Below, one piece after another: positions 23,680 through 32,482 of a stretch of 64,000 nucleotides of DNA. Made by a program: the position numbers and the translations under genes. This DNA comes from Caulobacter sp. X (lineage in GTDB: Bacteria; Pseudomonadota; Alphaproteobacteria; Caulobacterales; Caulobacteraceae). How positions within the stretch are numbered: the stretch's first letter is position 1; each line of letters begins with the position of its first letter. The DNA lies in contig NZ_PEGF01000002.1 in the NCBI RefSeq assembly GCF_002742635.1, positions 1,550,001-1,614,000 on the forward strand. Reading direction: 5' to 3'. A model generated the notes under the pieces. It saw only the letters and a program-made list of their open reading frames with translations, searched no databases and was not told the origin of the DNA.

Positions 23680-25716
23680 ATGAGCGAGCCCTCAATCTTC
23701 TTCTCCGAGGTCAACGAGCGCCAGGGCGTCTTCCACCGACGCGCCTTCCTGCTGGGCGGTCTGACCGGCGCGGGCCTGCTGGCCTTGGGCGGCCGGCTGG
23801 CGCAGCTGCAGCTGGTCGAGGCCCAGCGCTACCAGAAGCTTTCGGCCGGCAACCAGTTCAACTACCGTCTGGTGCCGCCGCCGCGCGGCCTGATCCTGGA
23901 CCGCAACGGCGTCTCGCTGGCGTCCAACCGGCCGAACTTCCGGCTGATGATCAACAAGGACAAGGACCTCGACGCCGAGGGGGTCCTGGACGACCTGGCC
24001 AAGCTGGTGCCGATCGACGGCTCGCGCCGCGCGCGGGTGCTGAAGGAGCTGGACCGCGCGCCGAAGCGCGCGCCCGTGGTGGTCATGGAAGACCTGTCGT
24101 GGGAGGAGTTCTCCCGCGTCAACATCCGCGCGCCCGAACTGCCCAACGTCACCGCCGACATGGGCGAGGTGCGGGTCTATCCGTTCGGCGGCGCCTTCGC
24201 CCACGTGATCGGCTATGTCGCCAAGGTCTCGGACCGCGACCTGAAGGCCGCCGAGGGCGACGCGACCCAGGACCAGGAGCTCCTGCACCACCCAGGCTTC
24301 CGGATCGGCAAGCAGGGCGTCGAGAAGGCCTTTGACAAGCAGCTGCGCGGCCGCGCCGGCGCCACCAAGACCGAGGTGGACGCCCAAGGCCGCGTCGTGC
24401 GCCTGGACCCGGCGGGCGACATCCCCCCGACGCCGGGCAAGGAGATCCGCCTCACGCTCGACGCCGACATCCAGAACCGCGCGCTGGAGGTGATGGGCGA
24501 CGAGAGCGGCGCGATCGTCGTGATGGATGTCCGCAACGGCGACCTCTTGGCGATGGTCTCCGCCCCCAGCTTCGACGCCAACCGCTTCGTCAAGGGCCTG
24601 TCCGGCGCCGAATACAAGGCCTTGGCCGAGTACGAGCGCAAGCCGTTGCTGGACAAGTCGATGACCGGCCTGTTCCCCCCAGGCTCGACCTTCAAGCCGA
24701 CGGTGGGGCTGGCCGCGCTGACAGCGGGGATCGACCCGGAACTCCGAATCAACTGCCCGGGCAGCTGGTACTATGGCGGCCGGGTCTGGCGCTGCTGGGA
24801 AAAGGGCGGCCACGGTCCCCAGAACATGCACGACGCCATCAAGAACTCGTGCGACGTCTACTTCTATCAGACCGCCCTCAAGATCGGTCCCGACGCGATC
24901 GCCAACGCCGCGCGGGCCATGGGCTTTGGGCAGCTCTACGACATCGGCATTCCCGGCCAGAAGAAGGGCAATGTGCCCGACCGGGAGTGGAAGAAGCGGG
25001 CCTTCAAGAAGAATCCGGCCAACCAGATCTGGTTTCCGGGCGAAACGCCCAGCTACGGGATCGGACAGGGGGCCCTGACGGTCAACGCCCTGCAGCTGGC
25101 GGTGATGACCTCGCGCCTGGCCAACGCGAAGAAGGCGCTGGTGCCGCGCCTGATCAAGTCGGTGGGCGGCGTGGAGCAGCCCAGCGGGGCGGAGGTCCCG
25201 GACCTGCCGTTCTCGGCCGAGCATCTGGCCTATGTGCGCGGCGGCATGGCGGCCGTGGCCAACGACGTGCGCGGCACCGCCTACAAGCAGAGCCAGCTGG
25301 GCCTGGGCGACGTGCAGATGGCCGGCAAGACCGGCACGGCCCAGGTGCGCAGCTACGATGGCGTCGCCAACCGCAAGGGGACGGGCACCATCTGGCGGCT
25401 CAAGGACCACAACCTGTTCGTGGCCTTCGCGCCCTATGACGATCCGCGCTACGCCGTGGCGGTCATCGTCGAGCACGGCGGCATGGGCGGCGCCACGGCC
25501 GGCGCCCCGCGCGCCCGCGAGGTGATGCGCGTGGCGCTGCTGAAGGATCCCGAGATCCGGGCCCGCATCGAACGGCCCATGCCGTTGCCCGAGGCCGCGC
25601 CCGAAGACGTCATGGAAGGCGCCGCGCCCGACGATCCCGTCGAGACCCCGCCGCCCGCGCCGGGCGCGCCCGCTGCGCCGACACCGTCCACCCCTCCGCA
25701 GGGAGCGCCCCGATGA
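23680..25716 (+). CDS. mrdA: Penicillin-binding protein 2 (elongation transpeptidase)
   Basis: The class B transpeptidase that crosslinks new peptidoglycan during elongation, partner of RodA. In 678 residues: short cytoplasmic N-terminus, membrane anchor (about 22-45), the pedestal with GLILDRNG (70-77) and an anchor domain. The transpeptidase domain follows, with SxxK at S336-TF-K339, the second motif S390-C-D (the SxD form usual in PBP2) and KTGT in MAGKTGTAQV. The C-terminus carries a Pro/Ala-rich tail of about 35 residues. Its stop overlaps the rodA start (ATGA). Confidence 0.96.
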   Translation: MSEPSIFFSEVNERQGVFHRRAFLLGGLTGAGLLALGGRLAQLQLVEAQRYQKLSAGNQFNYRLVPPPRGLILDRNGVSLASNRPNFRLMINKDKDLDAEGVLDDLAKLVPIDGSRRARVLKELDRAPKRAPVVVMEDLSWEEFSRVNIRAPELPNVTADMGEVRVYPFGGAFAHVIGYVAKVSDRDLKAAEGDATQDQELLHHPGFRIGKQGVEKAFDKQLRGRAGATKTEVDAQGRVVRLDPAGDIPPTPGKEIRLTLDADIQNRALEVMGDESGAIVVMDVRNGDLLAMVSAPSFDANRFVKGLSGAEYKALAEYERKPLLDKSMTGLFPPGSTFKPTVGLAALTAGIDPELRINCPGSWYYGGRVWRCWEKGGHGPQNMHDAIKNSCDVYFYQTALKIGPDAIANAARAMGFGQLYDIGIPGQKKGNVPDREWKKRAFKKNPANQIWFPGETPSYGIGQGALTVNALQLAVMTSRLANAKKALVPRLIKSVGGVEQPSGAEVPDLPFSAEHLAYVRGGMAAVANDVRGTAYKQSQLGLGDVQMAGKTGTAQVRSYDGVANRKGTGTIWRLKDHNLFVAFAPYDDPRYAVAVIVEHGGMGGATAGAPRAREVMRVALLKDPEIRARIERPMPLPEAAPEDVMEGAAPDDPVETPPPAPGAPAAPTPSTPPQGAPR

Positions 25717-26870
25717 CCCTCAGCGGCGGCCTGACCCGGCCCGGCGAACGCGACCGGCCGATCATCAAGTTCATGGAGGTCGACTGGACCTTCTGCCTGG
25801 CGCTGGCCCTGATCGCCGGCGTCGGCGCCCTGATGCTATTCTCGATCGCCGGGGCTTCGTGGGAGCCCTGGGCCGACAAGCACCTGCTGCGCTTCGGCGT
25901 CTATTTCATCATCATGATCATCCTGGCCATGTGCGACCTGCGCTGGTGGTTCGCGGCGGCCTATCCGATCTACGCCGTGGGCCTGGTCCTGCTGGTGGCC
26001 GTGGACCTGGTCGGCGACATCTCGCTGGGCGCCCAGCGCTGGCTGCAACTGGGGCCGGTGCGTTTCCAGCCGTCCGAGGTGATGAAGATCGGTCTCGTCC
26101 TGGCGCTGGCCCGCTATTACCACGGCCTGTCGGCCGACAGCGCCCGACTGTCCTGGCGCTTGCTGATCCCGGCCGCGATGATCGTCGTGCCGTTCCTGCT
26201 GGTCGCAAAGCAGCCCGACCTTGGCACCGGCATCCTGATCGTCGCCACCGGCGGCGCCATCATGGTGCTGGCGGGTCTGGACTGGCGCGTGATCGCCGCC
26301 GGCGCGGCCGCGGCCGCCGTGGCGATCCCCCCCTTCATCATGTTCGGGCTGCACGACTACCAGCGCAACCGCATCCTGACCTTCCTGAACCCCGAGCAGG
26401 ATCCGTCGGGCGACGGCTACCACATCCTGCAGTCCAAGATCGCCCTGGGGTCCGGCGGCCTGCTGGGCAAGGGTTTCGGTCTTGGGTCGCAAAGCCAGCT
26501 GAACTTCCTGCCCGAGAAGCAGACCGACTTCATCTTCGCCACCCTGGCCGAGGAGTTCGGCTTCGTCGGCTGTTTCGGCGTGCTGTTCCTGTATGGCGCG
26601 GTGATCTTCATGGCGCTGCGGATCGCCTCGATCAGCCATAGCCACTTCGGACGCCTGGCGGCGGCGGGGGTGACGGCGACCTTCTCGCTGTACGTGCTGA
26701 TCAATGGCGCGATGGTCATGGGCCTGGCGCCGGTCGTGGGCGTGCCGATGCCGATGCTGTCGTACGGCGGCACCGTCATGCTGACGGTCATGGTCGGCTT
26801 TGGCCTCGTCCAGGCCGTCCGCGTCCACCGCTACACCGAAGTGACCAGCGGCAAGGGCTCGCTGGTCTAG
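25713..26870 (+). CDS. rodA: SEDS glycosyltransferase RodA
   Basis: RodA polymerises lipid II into glycan strands in complex with PBP2. The 385-residue protein has about ten transmembrane helices. It carries the SEDS signatures RWLQLGPVRFQPSEVMKIG, FLLVAKQPDLGTG (containing the essential Asp) and the C-terminal PMLSYGGTVMLTVMVGFGLV. The start overlaps the pbp2 stop by 4 nt. Last gene of the operon; the convergent peptidase gene ends 3 bp after its stop, so no room remains for an intergenic terminator. Confidence 0.97.
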   Translation: MTLSGGLTRPGERDRPIIKFMEVDWTFCLALALIAGVGALMLFSIAGASWEPWADKHLLRFGVYFIIMIILAMCDLRWWFAAAYPIYAVGLVLLVAVDLVGDISLGAQRWLQLGPVRFQPSEVMKIGLVLALARYYHGLSADSARLSWRLLIPAAMIVVPFLLVAKQPDLGTGILIVATGGAIMVLAGLDWRVIAAGAAAAAVAIPPFIMFGLHDYQRNRILTFLNPEQDPSGDGYHILQSKIALGSGGLLGKGFGLGSQSQLNFLPEKQTDFIFATLAEEFGFVGCFGVLFLYGAVIFMALRIASISHSHFGRLAAAGVTATFSLYVLINGAMVMGLAPVVGVPMPMLSYGGTVMLTVMVGFGLVQAVRVHRYTEVTSGKGSLV

Positions 26871-26873
26871 GGC

Positions 26874-27863
26874 CTAGCTGATCAACGCCGCGTCAGTCGC
26901 TCGGACCAGGCCGTCGATCACGCCCGGCTCGGTCGAGGCGTGGCCGGCGTCCCAGACGATGTCGAAGCGCGCCTCGGGCCAGGCCTTGCGCAGCTTCCAG
27001 GCGCTCTCCAGCGGCGTGACCACGTCGAAGCGGCCCTGGACGATCCAGCCCGGGATGTGGCGGATCCTGTCGATGTTCTTCAGGATCCAGCCGTCTTCGT
27101 CGAAGAAGCCCTTGTTCGTGAAGAAGTGGCATTCGATCCGCGCAAAGGCGATCGCGAAGTCCTCTTCGTTGAACTTGGGCGGGCGCGCCTCGGGGCCGCG
27201 CAGCGAGATCGTATCGCCCTCCCACTGGCTCCAGGCCGCGGCGGCCTGCGCCTGGACGCGACGATCGGTCGAGGTGAGGCGGCGATGATAGGCGGCCATC
27301 AGGTCGCCGCGCTCCTCGACCGGGATCGGAGCCAGGAACCGCTCCCAGGCGTCCGGAAACAGCATCGAGGCGCCGTCCTGATAGAACCAGTGCAACTCCC
27401 TCTCCGTCAGCAGGAAGATGCCGCGCAGGACCAGACCATCGACCCGATCGGGATGGGTGATGGCGTAGGCCAGCGCCAGGGTCGAACCCCACGAGCCGCC
27501 GAACACGGTCCATTTCTCGACGCCCAGGTGCTCGCGCAGGCGCTCGATGTCGGCGATCAGGCTCCAGGTCGTATTGTCGTCGAGGCTGGCGTTCGGGCGC
27601 GAGCGGCCGCAGCCGCGTTGGTCGAACAGCGCCATGCGCCATTTGGACGGATCAAAGAACCGCCGCATCGTCGGATTGACCGCGCCGCCTGGGCCGCCAT
27701 GCAGGATCACGCAGGGCTTGCCGCGCGGATTGCCGCACTCTTCGTAGTAGATTTCGTGCGCGCCGCCGGTCGGCATCCAACCGAACGAGAACGGCTCGAC
27801 CTCGCGGAACAGGCCGCGACGGCCCACAGAGCTCATGGCGGCGGCGGAAGCATGACGATCCAT
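26874..27863 (-). CDS. pip: Proline iminopeptidase (alpha/beta hydrolase)
   Basis: Removes N-terminal proline from peptides; family S33. The 329-residue protein shows the oxyanion motif HGGPGG (55-60), DQRGCGRS (81-88) and the nucleophile elbow GGSWGS (S124). The catalytic Asp is probably in IVQGRFDVVTP and the His in WDAGHAST. The start at MDRHASAAAM is used; MSSVGRRG nine codons later is an alternative, with neither having a strong Shine-Dalgarno site. Convergent with rodA and divergent from a small hypothetical gene. Confidence 0.92.
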   Translation of the reverse strand: MDRHASAAAMSSVGRRGLFREVEPFSFGWMPTGGAHEIYYEECGNPRGKPCVILHGGPGGAVNPTMRRFFDPSKWRMALFDQRGCGRSRPNASLDDNTTWSLIADIERLREHLGVEKWTVFGGSWGSTLALAYAITHPDRVDGLVLRGIFLLTERELHWFYQDGASMLFPDAWERFLAPIPVEERGDLMAAYHRRLTSTDRRVQAQAAAAWSQWEGDTISLRGPEARPPKFNEEDFAIAFARIECHFFTNKGFFDEDGWILKNIDRIRHIPGWIVQGRFDVVTPLESAWKLRKAWPEARFDIVWDAGHASTEPGVIDGLVRATDAALIS

Positions 27864-27952
27864 GCGCTAACCCTAACTTGGTTTTCGCCCAGCTGTGAAC
27901 GGAGGATCGAGTGGGGGTCGCGACGTTTCGTCGAGTTCTGTATTCTGCGCGC

Positions 27953-28210
27953 ATGATTCAGCCGGCGCCTGAAGACTACACCGACGAAGAACTGCTCGAG
28001 ATGCTTAATCCTCGGCAGCTGGCGGAGCTTGACCGTCAGATCGGCCAGATGTTCGGCGCCGAGGGCGTGGATCGGGTCGAAGCCTTGTTCGCCATGGCCA
28101 ATGTCTATTCGATCCGGGCGGCGGAACGCGATGAGGTGAGCGCCCTGGCCATGCTGCAGCTGGCGGCCGCCATGCGCCGTCGGGCCGAGATGCTGCTGAA
28201 CGCCAGCTAG
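27953..28210 (+). CDS. Small hypothetical protein
   Basis: An 85-residue, Glu/Ala/Met-rich, probably all-helical cytosolic protein (EDYTDEELLEMLNPRQLAELDRQ then a run of Ala/Met helices). No cysteines or membrane segment. Divergent from pip, with an 89-bp shared promoter region. It marks the left border of the AT-richer islet that follows. Family and function not recognised. Confidence 0.6.
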   Translation: MIQPAPEDYTDEELLEMLNPRQLAELDRQIGQMFGAEGVDRVEALFAMANVYSIRAAERDEVSALAMLQLAAAMRRRAEMLLNAS

Positions 28211-28675
28211 GGCGGGGACGCACGGTTCATCCCCTAAGCGCCGTCATTTCCGCCGAAGGGCAGGCGCCTATCGAGAAGGACGTTGGCTCGCGACGGCGTT
28301 TTGAACGTCTGAAAACGGCGTCGATGCCGAAGAGTGCTTGCGACCCTGAGCAGAACTTGATGACGGTCCGCTAACCGGGCCTAGGTCGCTACGGCCACCA
28401 ACCGGATGCGTACTGTTGTTCCGCCAGAAGATCCATCGTGAAGCTGCGCTTACGGGCCAGGTCTGAAACACATCGGCGGCTATTTCGAGAAGGAGGACGT
28501 CGCCACCTTCGTCTTGCTCAAAACGTGGCTCAAGCTCAAAAACTCCGAAATCATCAAGCGTGCAATCGACGAGCTCTACACCAAAGAACAGGCGTGACGA
28601 CAATTTGGGAGTTAGGGGGCAAGTCGAAATCCAATGCAGCTGCACGCCTCACAGCGCAGCCACATCAGACATGTC
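28211..28675. other. Mostly non-coding left part of an AT-richer islet
   Basis: Apart from the decayed open stretch described separately, no intact gene is supported on either strand. Base composition falls clearly below the surrounding sequence and remains low to about 29540. No flanking direct repeat, tRNA or transposase gene was found. Confidence 0.5.
28442..28597 (+). pseudogene. Remnant of a ribbon-helix-helix antitoxin-like gene
   Basis: A 51-codon open stretch bounded by an in-frame TGA at 28439 and containing no usable start. From about 28463 it reads LKHIGGYFEKEDVATFVLLK and ends IIKRAIDELYTKEQA. This resembles the small KHIGGYF-type DNA-binding proteins (antitoxin-like, ribbon-helix-helix) I know from plasmid and chromosomal cassettes. 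A GTG at 28438 in the neighbouring frame would supply an N-terminus MKLRLRAR after a single-base shift, so this may be a frameshifted gene. No toxin is visible. Resemblance is from memory and unverified. Confidence 0.45.
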
Positions 28676-28882
28676 TCACGGCCGCTTCCCCACCTTGATG
28701 ACGCCAGCGACAACCGCAATGTTGAAGAACAGCACCAAGTGGACAGGCCAAATATTCACAAGATCAACAACCTCAAGACTACGCTTCATTGCTACGGAAA
28801 TGCCGTAGAAAATCACGTAGCCGATGAGAATGAATGCGATATTGGCCCATGCCAGCGGGTATTTTCTGAAGATAAGCGGCAT
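28676..28882 (-). CDS. Small membrane protein in AT-richer islet
   Basis: A 68-residue protein with two transmembrane helices, ANIAFILIGYVIFYGISVAM and VNIWPVHLVLFFNIAVVAGV, joined by a short charged loop (KRSLEVVDL). A helical hairpin with both ends basic is the likely topology. The ATG at 28882 is preferred over an in-frame GTG at 28891 because AGGTGGG lies 9 nt upstream of the ATG but touches the GTG. It begins 14 nt after the stop of the frameshifted gene upstream, suggesting one transcript. Lower GC than the neighbourhood. Family unknown. Confidence 0.6.
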   Translation of the reverse strand: MPLIFRKYPLAWANIAFILIGYVIFYGISVAMKRSLEVVDLVNIWPVHLVLFFNIAVVAGVIKVGKRP

Positions 28883-28896
28883 CTTAGCCACCCCAC

Positions 28897-29452
28897 CTAA
28901 GCTGAGCCTGATCCGCAGAGACGATCTTTATCTGCTTGCGCCTGAGCAACGACCGCATCCCAGCGGTCACGATCAATATACAATACAATCCCGACCGACA
29001 GTGCGCCAATCGCAACTGCCGCAGAGCCCGCCATACCAAGTTCGGCCATGATTGCGGCGCGGACTTCCTTCACCTTGTTCCAGATTGCAGCCATTGAGGC
29101 TCCGATACCCAGCAAGGCCCCTAGGCCAATCGTTTTCTCTGCGATCTTCTGAGCAATATCGGCGTGGTCGTTGTCGAAAACATTCTTCAGCGTGTTGAAT
29201 TCAGTTTGTTTTTGCTTTGCCTGACCAAGCAAGAAGCGCGCTTCGTTGCAATTTTTGACGGTCGGGTTTGAACGAGATATCGACGAAGGGTTCGCCCGGG
29301 TCAGATGGATGCCGCTCGATGTGCCAACCCTGCATCGGGTTGTTGGATCCGCCGCCGCCAGCTCCGAATCCGGTACTGATCGCTGCCGTAATAGTGAGCG
29401 AGTCCACTTCGACCGAGTCACCGCCGCCGCCGGGCGCGCTGAAATAAGGCAT
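28897..29452 (-). pseudogene. Frameshifted hypothetical membrane protein gene
   Basis: Two overlapping frames look like halves of one gene. The first half starts MPYFSAPGGGGDSVEVDS (ATG at 29452, AGGGG 6 nt upstream) and reads to DISFKPDRQ. The second continues NCNEARFLLGQAKQKQTEFN in the +1 frame and ends DRLCGSGSA at the stop. They meet at a run of five A on the coding strand (about 29251-29255); with four A they join seamlessly. The second half has two hydrophobic segments (IGLGALLGIGASMAAIW and AAVAIGALSVGIVLYI). Either a recent mutation, a sequencing error, or programmed frameshifting. Confidence 0.6.
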
Positions 29453-29675
29453 GCACATCCCCTAGTTGAGGGTGCGCAACCTTAGAATTAAAAAAATGCC
29501 AACCACAATTATAAAGAAAGCTCTACAATACGTGCGGGGTAACGTCAGCCCCCCCTGGACGAACGATCGCCATGTCCACTCTCGGAACCCGCGAGCGGCT
29601 TGTCTGTGACGGTCCTCGCCATTTTGGGGCGGGAATGACGGAGAATTGGATTGGCTCTCGGGGCGCCAAACCGCC

Positions 29676-30653
29676 TCACCCTCCCAGCGGAAACTTCCGG
29701 TCCAGCCAGTCCAGCAGGGCGGCGTCGACCTCGGCGGGCTTCTCCTGCTGCGTCCAGTGACCGCTGCCTTTGATCAGCACCTTTTCGAGATCGCCGATCT
29801 GGTCGCCCATGCGGTCGGCCATGGACGGCGGCAGCACCACGTCGTGCTCGGCCATCAGCATCAGGCAGGGGACGCCGTCGATCCTGTTGGGCAGGCCCTC
29901 GGCCATGCGCCAGTTGCGGCTGAAGTTGCGGTACCAGTTGATGCCGCCGGTGAAGCCGGTGCGCTTGAAGGCCTCGACGAAGACGCCAAGCTCTTCGGGC
30001 GACAGGAACTGGTGAGCGTCGGTCGCCGGGTCGTAGTGAGCCAAGGCGTCCTGCAGGGCCAGGCTGCGCTGTTCGGCCGGACGCGAGGCGAAGTCCTCCT
30101 GCGTGCCCTTGGGCAGGCGCATGAAGAAGCGCAGGGTCTTCTCGACGTCCGCGCCCAGCTGGGCGTCGGCCACGCCCGGTTTCTGGAAGTGGACGATGTA
30201 CATGTCCTCGCCGAAGGCGTTGCGGAACATCTCGATCGGGTCGAGCGGCAGGCGCGGCACGAAAGGCGTGTTCAAACCGACGACGCCCGCGACGCGGTCG
30301 GGGTGCAGCAGCGGCATGGCCCAGACGACGATGCCGCCCCAGTCGTGGCCGACGAAGATGGCCTTGTCCGCGCCCAGGTGATCGAGCAGACCGACGAGGT
30401 CGCCCGTCAGGTGCTCCATGTCGTAGGCCTCGACCGCCTCGGGACCGGGCGTGAGGCCGTAGCCCCGCTGGTCGGGCGCGATCACCCAGCGTCCCGCCGC
30501 GGCCAGGGCCGCGATCTGGTGGCGCCAGGAGAACGCCAGCTCCGGAAAACCGTGGCAGAAGACGATGGGGACGCCGCCGCGCGGTCCGGCTTCGTAATAG
30601 GCCATGCGGACGCCATTGACGTCGGCGAACTGGGGCGCGGGCAGGGGTGTCAT
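29676..30653 (-). CDS. Epoxide hydrolase-like alpha/beta hydrolase
   Basis: A 325-residue alpha/beta hydrolase of the epoxide hydrolase subgroup. It has the oxyanion motif HGFPE (34-38), DQRGYGLT (61-68), and nucleophile Asp104 in GHDWGG where lipases would have Ser. A helical cap follows, with tyrosines that could polarise the epoxide, then the catalytic His in GSGHWTQQE. The ATG at MTPLPAPQFADVNG gives the family-typical N-terminus. Soluble, no signal peptide. Substrate unknown. Located right after the AT-richer islet and divergent from the MFS transporter. Confidence 0.87.
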   Translation of the reverse strand: MTPLPAPQFADVNGVRMAYYEAGPRGGVPIVFCHGFPELAFSWRHQIAALAAAGRWVIAPDQRGYGLTPGPEAVEAYDMEHLTGDLVGLLDHLGADKAIFVGHDWGGIVVWAMPLLHPDRVAGVVGLNTPFVPRLPLDPIEMFRNAFGEDMYIVHFQKPGVADAQLGADVEKTLRFFMRLPKGTQEDFASRPAEQRSLALQDALAHYDPATDAHQFLSPEELGVFVEAFKRTGFTGGINWYRNFSRNWRMAEGLPNRIDGVPCLMLMAEHDVVLPPSMADRMGDQIGDLEKVLIKGSGHWTQQEKPAEVDAALLDWLDRKFPLGG

Positions 30654-30785
30654 GAGCGGGCGTCTCCCTCGGCGTTCTTATATGATTGGCGTTCACCTTG
30701 AAGCGCCGACCAGAAGCGCGCAAGCCATGCGCGAGAATTCGCCATTGAGTATTTCATCGTGCGCGAACACGCGTAAAAAGCGTCG

Positions 30786-32003
30786 ATGACCGAAGCGCCT
30801 CCGCCGCCCCCCGCCGTTCCCTGGCGACTTGTCCTGCTGCTGGGCGCTCTGACGGCCTTCGCGCCGATGTCGATCGACATGTACCTGTCCAGTCTGCCGT
30901 CGATTGGGCGCACGCTGCACGCGGGGGCGGACCAGACACAGGCTACGCTGGCCGCCTTCTTCGCGGGCATGGCGATCGGCCAATTCGTCTATGGACCGGC
31001 CTCGGACCGCCTGGGCCGCCGGCCGCCTTTGCTGATCGGGATTGGCGTCTTCCTCGCGGCGTCGGTGGTCTGCGCCCTGGCGCCGAACATCGAGACCCTG
31101 ATCGCCGCCCGGTTCGTCCAGGCCTTGGGCGGATGCGCCGGCGCGGTGGTTGCCCGGGCGGTGGTCCGCGACCGCTTCAGCCAGACCGATACGGCCCGGG
31201 TGCTGTCGTTGATGATGCTGATCATGGGTTTGGCGCCGGTGTTGGCGCCGCAGCTTGGCGGCCTGGTCCAACTGGTCGCTGGCTGGCGCGGCGTGTTCTG
31301 GACCCTGGTTGTCTTCGCCGTGGTGATCGGCGCCTGGGTGATGTTCGGCCTGCCGGAGTCGCGCTCGGCGGAGACCGCCGCCCAGGCCCGCGCCGAGCAC
31401 CCGCTTCGCGCCTATGTCGCGCTGTTCGGCATGAAGCGGCTGGTGGGTTACGCCCTGGCCGGGGCGCTGAACGGGGCGGTGCTGTTCACTTACATCTCGA
31501 CCGCGCCGGATCTGGTGATGGGGACCTACGGCCATACGCCGATGACCTTCAACCTGATCTTCGCGCTGAACGCCGTCGGCATCATCGGCGCCAGCCAGGT
31601 CAATCGCTGGCTGCTGCGGCGATCGACGCCCGACCAGGTGCTGCGCAAGGCCAGCGCCGCTTCGATCGTCGCCGCCTTGTTGCTGACGCTGGCCGCCTGG
31701 ACCGGTTGGGGCGGCCAGTGGACCGTGCTGCCGCTGCTGTTCGCGGCCTTGTCGGTCTATGGCCTGATGGGCGGGAACACCATGGCCGGCGCGCTGAGCG
31801 TCGATCCGCGCCGCGCCGGCTCGATCTCGGCCCTGATGGGCTCGGCCTCGTTTGGGGCTGGCGCCCTGGCCTCCTGGGCCGGCGGCGTCCTGCACGACGG
31901 CACGGCCAAGCCCGTGGCGGCGGTGATGTTCGCCTGCCTGGTCGGCTCGTCGCTGGCGATCTTCTTCGTGGCCCTGCCGGGCGGAGCGAAGGTTCAGGCC
32001 TGA
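30786..32003 (+). CDS. Bcr/CflA-type MFS drug exporter
   Basis: A 405-residue major facilitator protein with twelve predicted helices. The first helix region TAFAPMSIDMYLSSLPSIG is the Bcr/CflA signature, including the membrane-embedded Asp. MFS motif A appears as GPASDRLGRRPPLL, and a motif-C-like stretch follows in LGGCAGAVVARAVVRD. Family members expel bicyclomycin, chloramphenicol or sulfonamides with proton exchange; the substrate here is unknown. Its end overlaps the convergent DUF423 gene by 10 bp. Confidence 0.88.
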   Translation: MTEAPPPPPAVPWRLVLLLGALTAFAPMSIDMYLSSLPSIGRTLHAGADQTQATLAAFFAGMAIGQFVYGPASDRLGRRPPLLIGIGVFLAASVVCALAPNIETLIAARFVQALGGCAGAVVARAVVRDRFSQTDTARVLSLMMLIMGLAPVLAPQLGGLVQLVAGWRGVFWTLVVFAVVIGAWVMFGLPESRSAETAAQARAEHPLRAYVALFGMKRLVGYALAGALNGAVLFTYISTAPDLVMGTYGHTPMTFNLIFALNAVGIIGASQVNRWLLRRSTPDQVLRKASAASIVAALLLTLAAWTGWGGQWTVLPLLFAALSVYGLMGGNTMAGALSVDPRRAGSISALMGSASFGAGALASWAGGVLHDGTAKPVAAVMFACLVGSSLAIFFVALPGGAKVQA

Positions 32004-32374
32004 TCCCGCAAGGTGAAGGCCCGCCAGGCCAGCAGCGCCCAGCCGATCATGAACGACACGCCGCCGATCGGCGTGATCGCCCCCAGTACGCGCGGCGCGC
32101 CCAGCGCCATGGCGTAGAGCGAGCCGGCGAAGATCAGGCTGCCGACAAGGAAGAGCGCGGCCGCCGCGCCCATCCCCTTGGCGCCGGCGCGATGCAGGCC
32201 GAAGGCCGCGAACACCGCCAGGGCGTGGGCCATCTGATACTGCGAGCCGATGCGCAGCCACTCGGCCGCCTTGGGATCATGGACGCCATGCGCGCCAAAG
32301 GCCCCGAAACCCACCGCCAGCAGTCCGCTGACCGCCGCCAGACCCGTCCAGGTTCTAGGTGTCCACCCGCTCAT
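31994..32374 (-). CDS. DUF423-family membrane protein
   Basis: A 126-residue inner-membrane protein with four hydrophobic segments. The DUF423 hallmark GAFGAHG occurs near the N-terminus, followed by KAAEWLRIGSQYQMAHALAV and ITPIGGVSFMIGWALLA. The ATG at 32374 (MSGWTPRTW) is preferred over a TTG nine codons upstream because it matches family length. Function unknown for the family. Convergent with, and overlapping, the MFS exporter gene; divergent from the CrtC-like operon. Confidence 0.85.
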   Translation of the reverse strand: MSGWTPRTWTGLAAVSGLLAVGFGAFGAHGVHDPKAAEWLRIGSQYQMAHALAVFAAFGLHRAGAKGMGAAAALFLVGSLIFAGSLYAMALGAPRVLGAITPIGGVSFMIGWALLAWRAFTLRDQA

Positions 32375-32482
32375 CGCCTTGACGCTCCGGAAACGTTGCA
32401 ATCGTGCGGCGCGACCTTAACGTTGTTCATCTGGACGTAAAGCGGCGTCGCCAGAACGCCGCGCGATCTAGGGGAGGACGGC

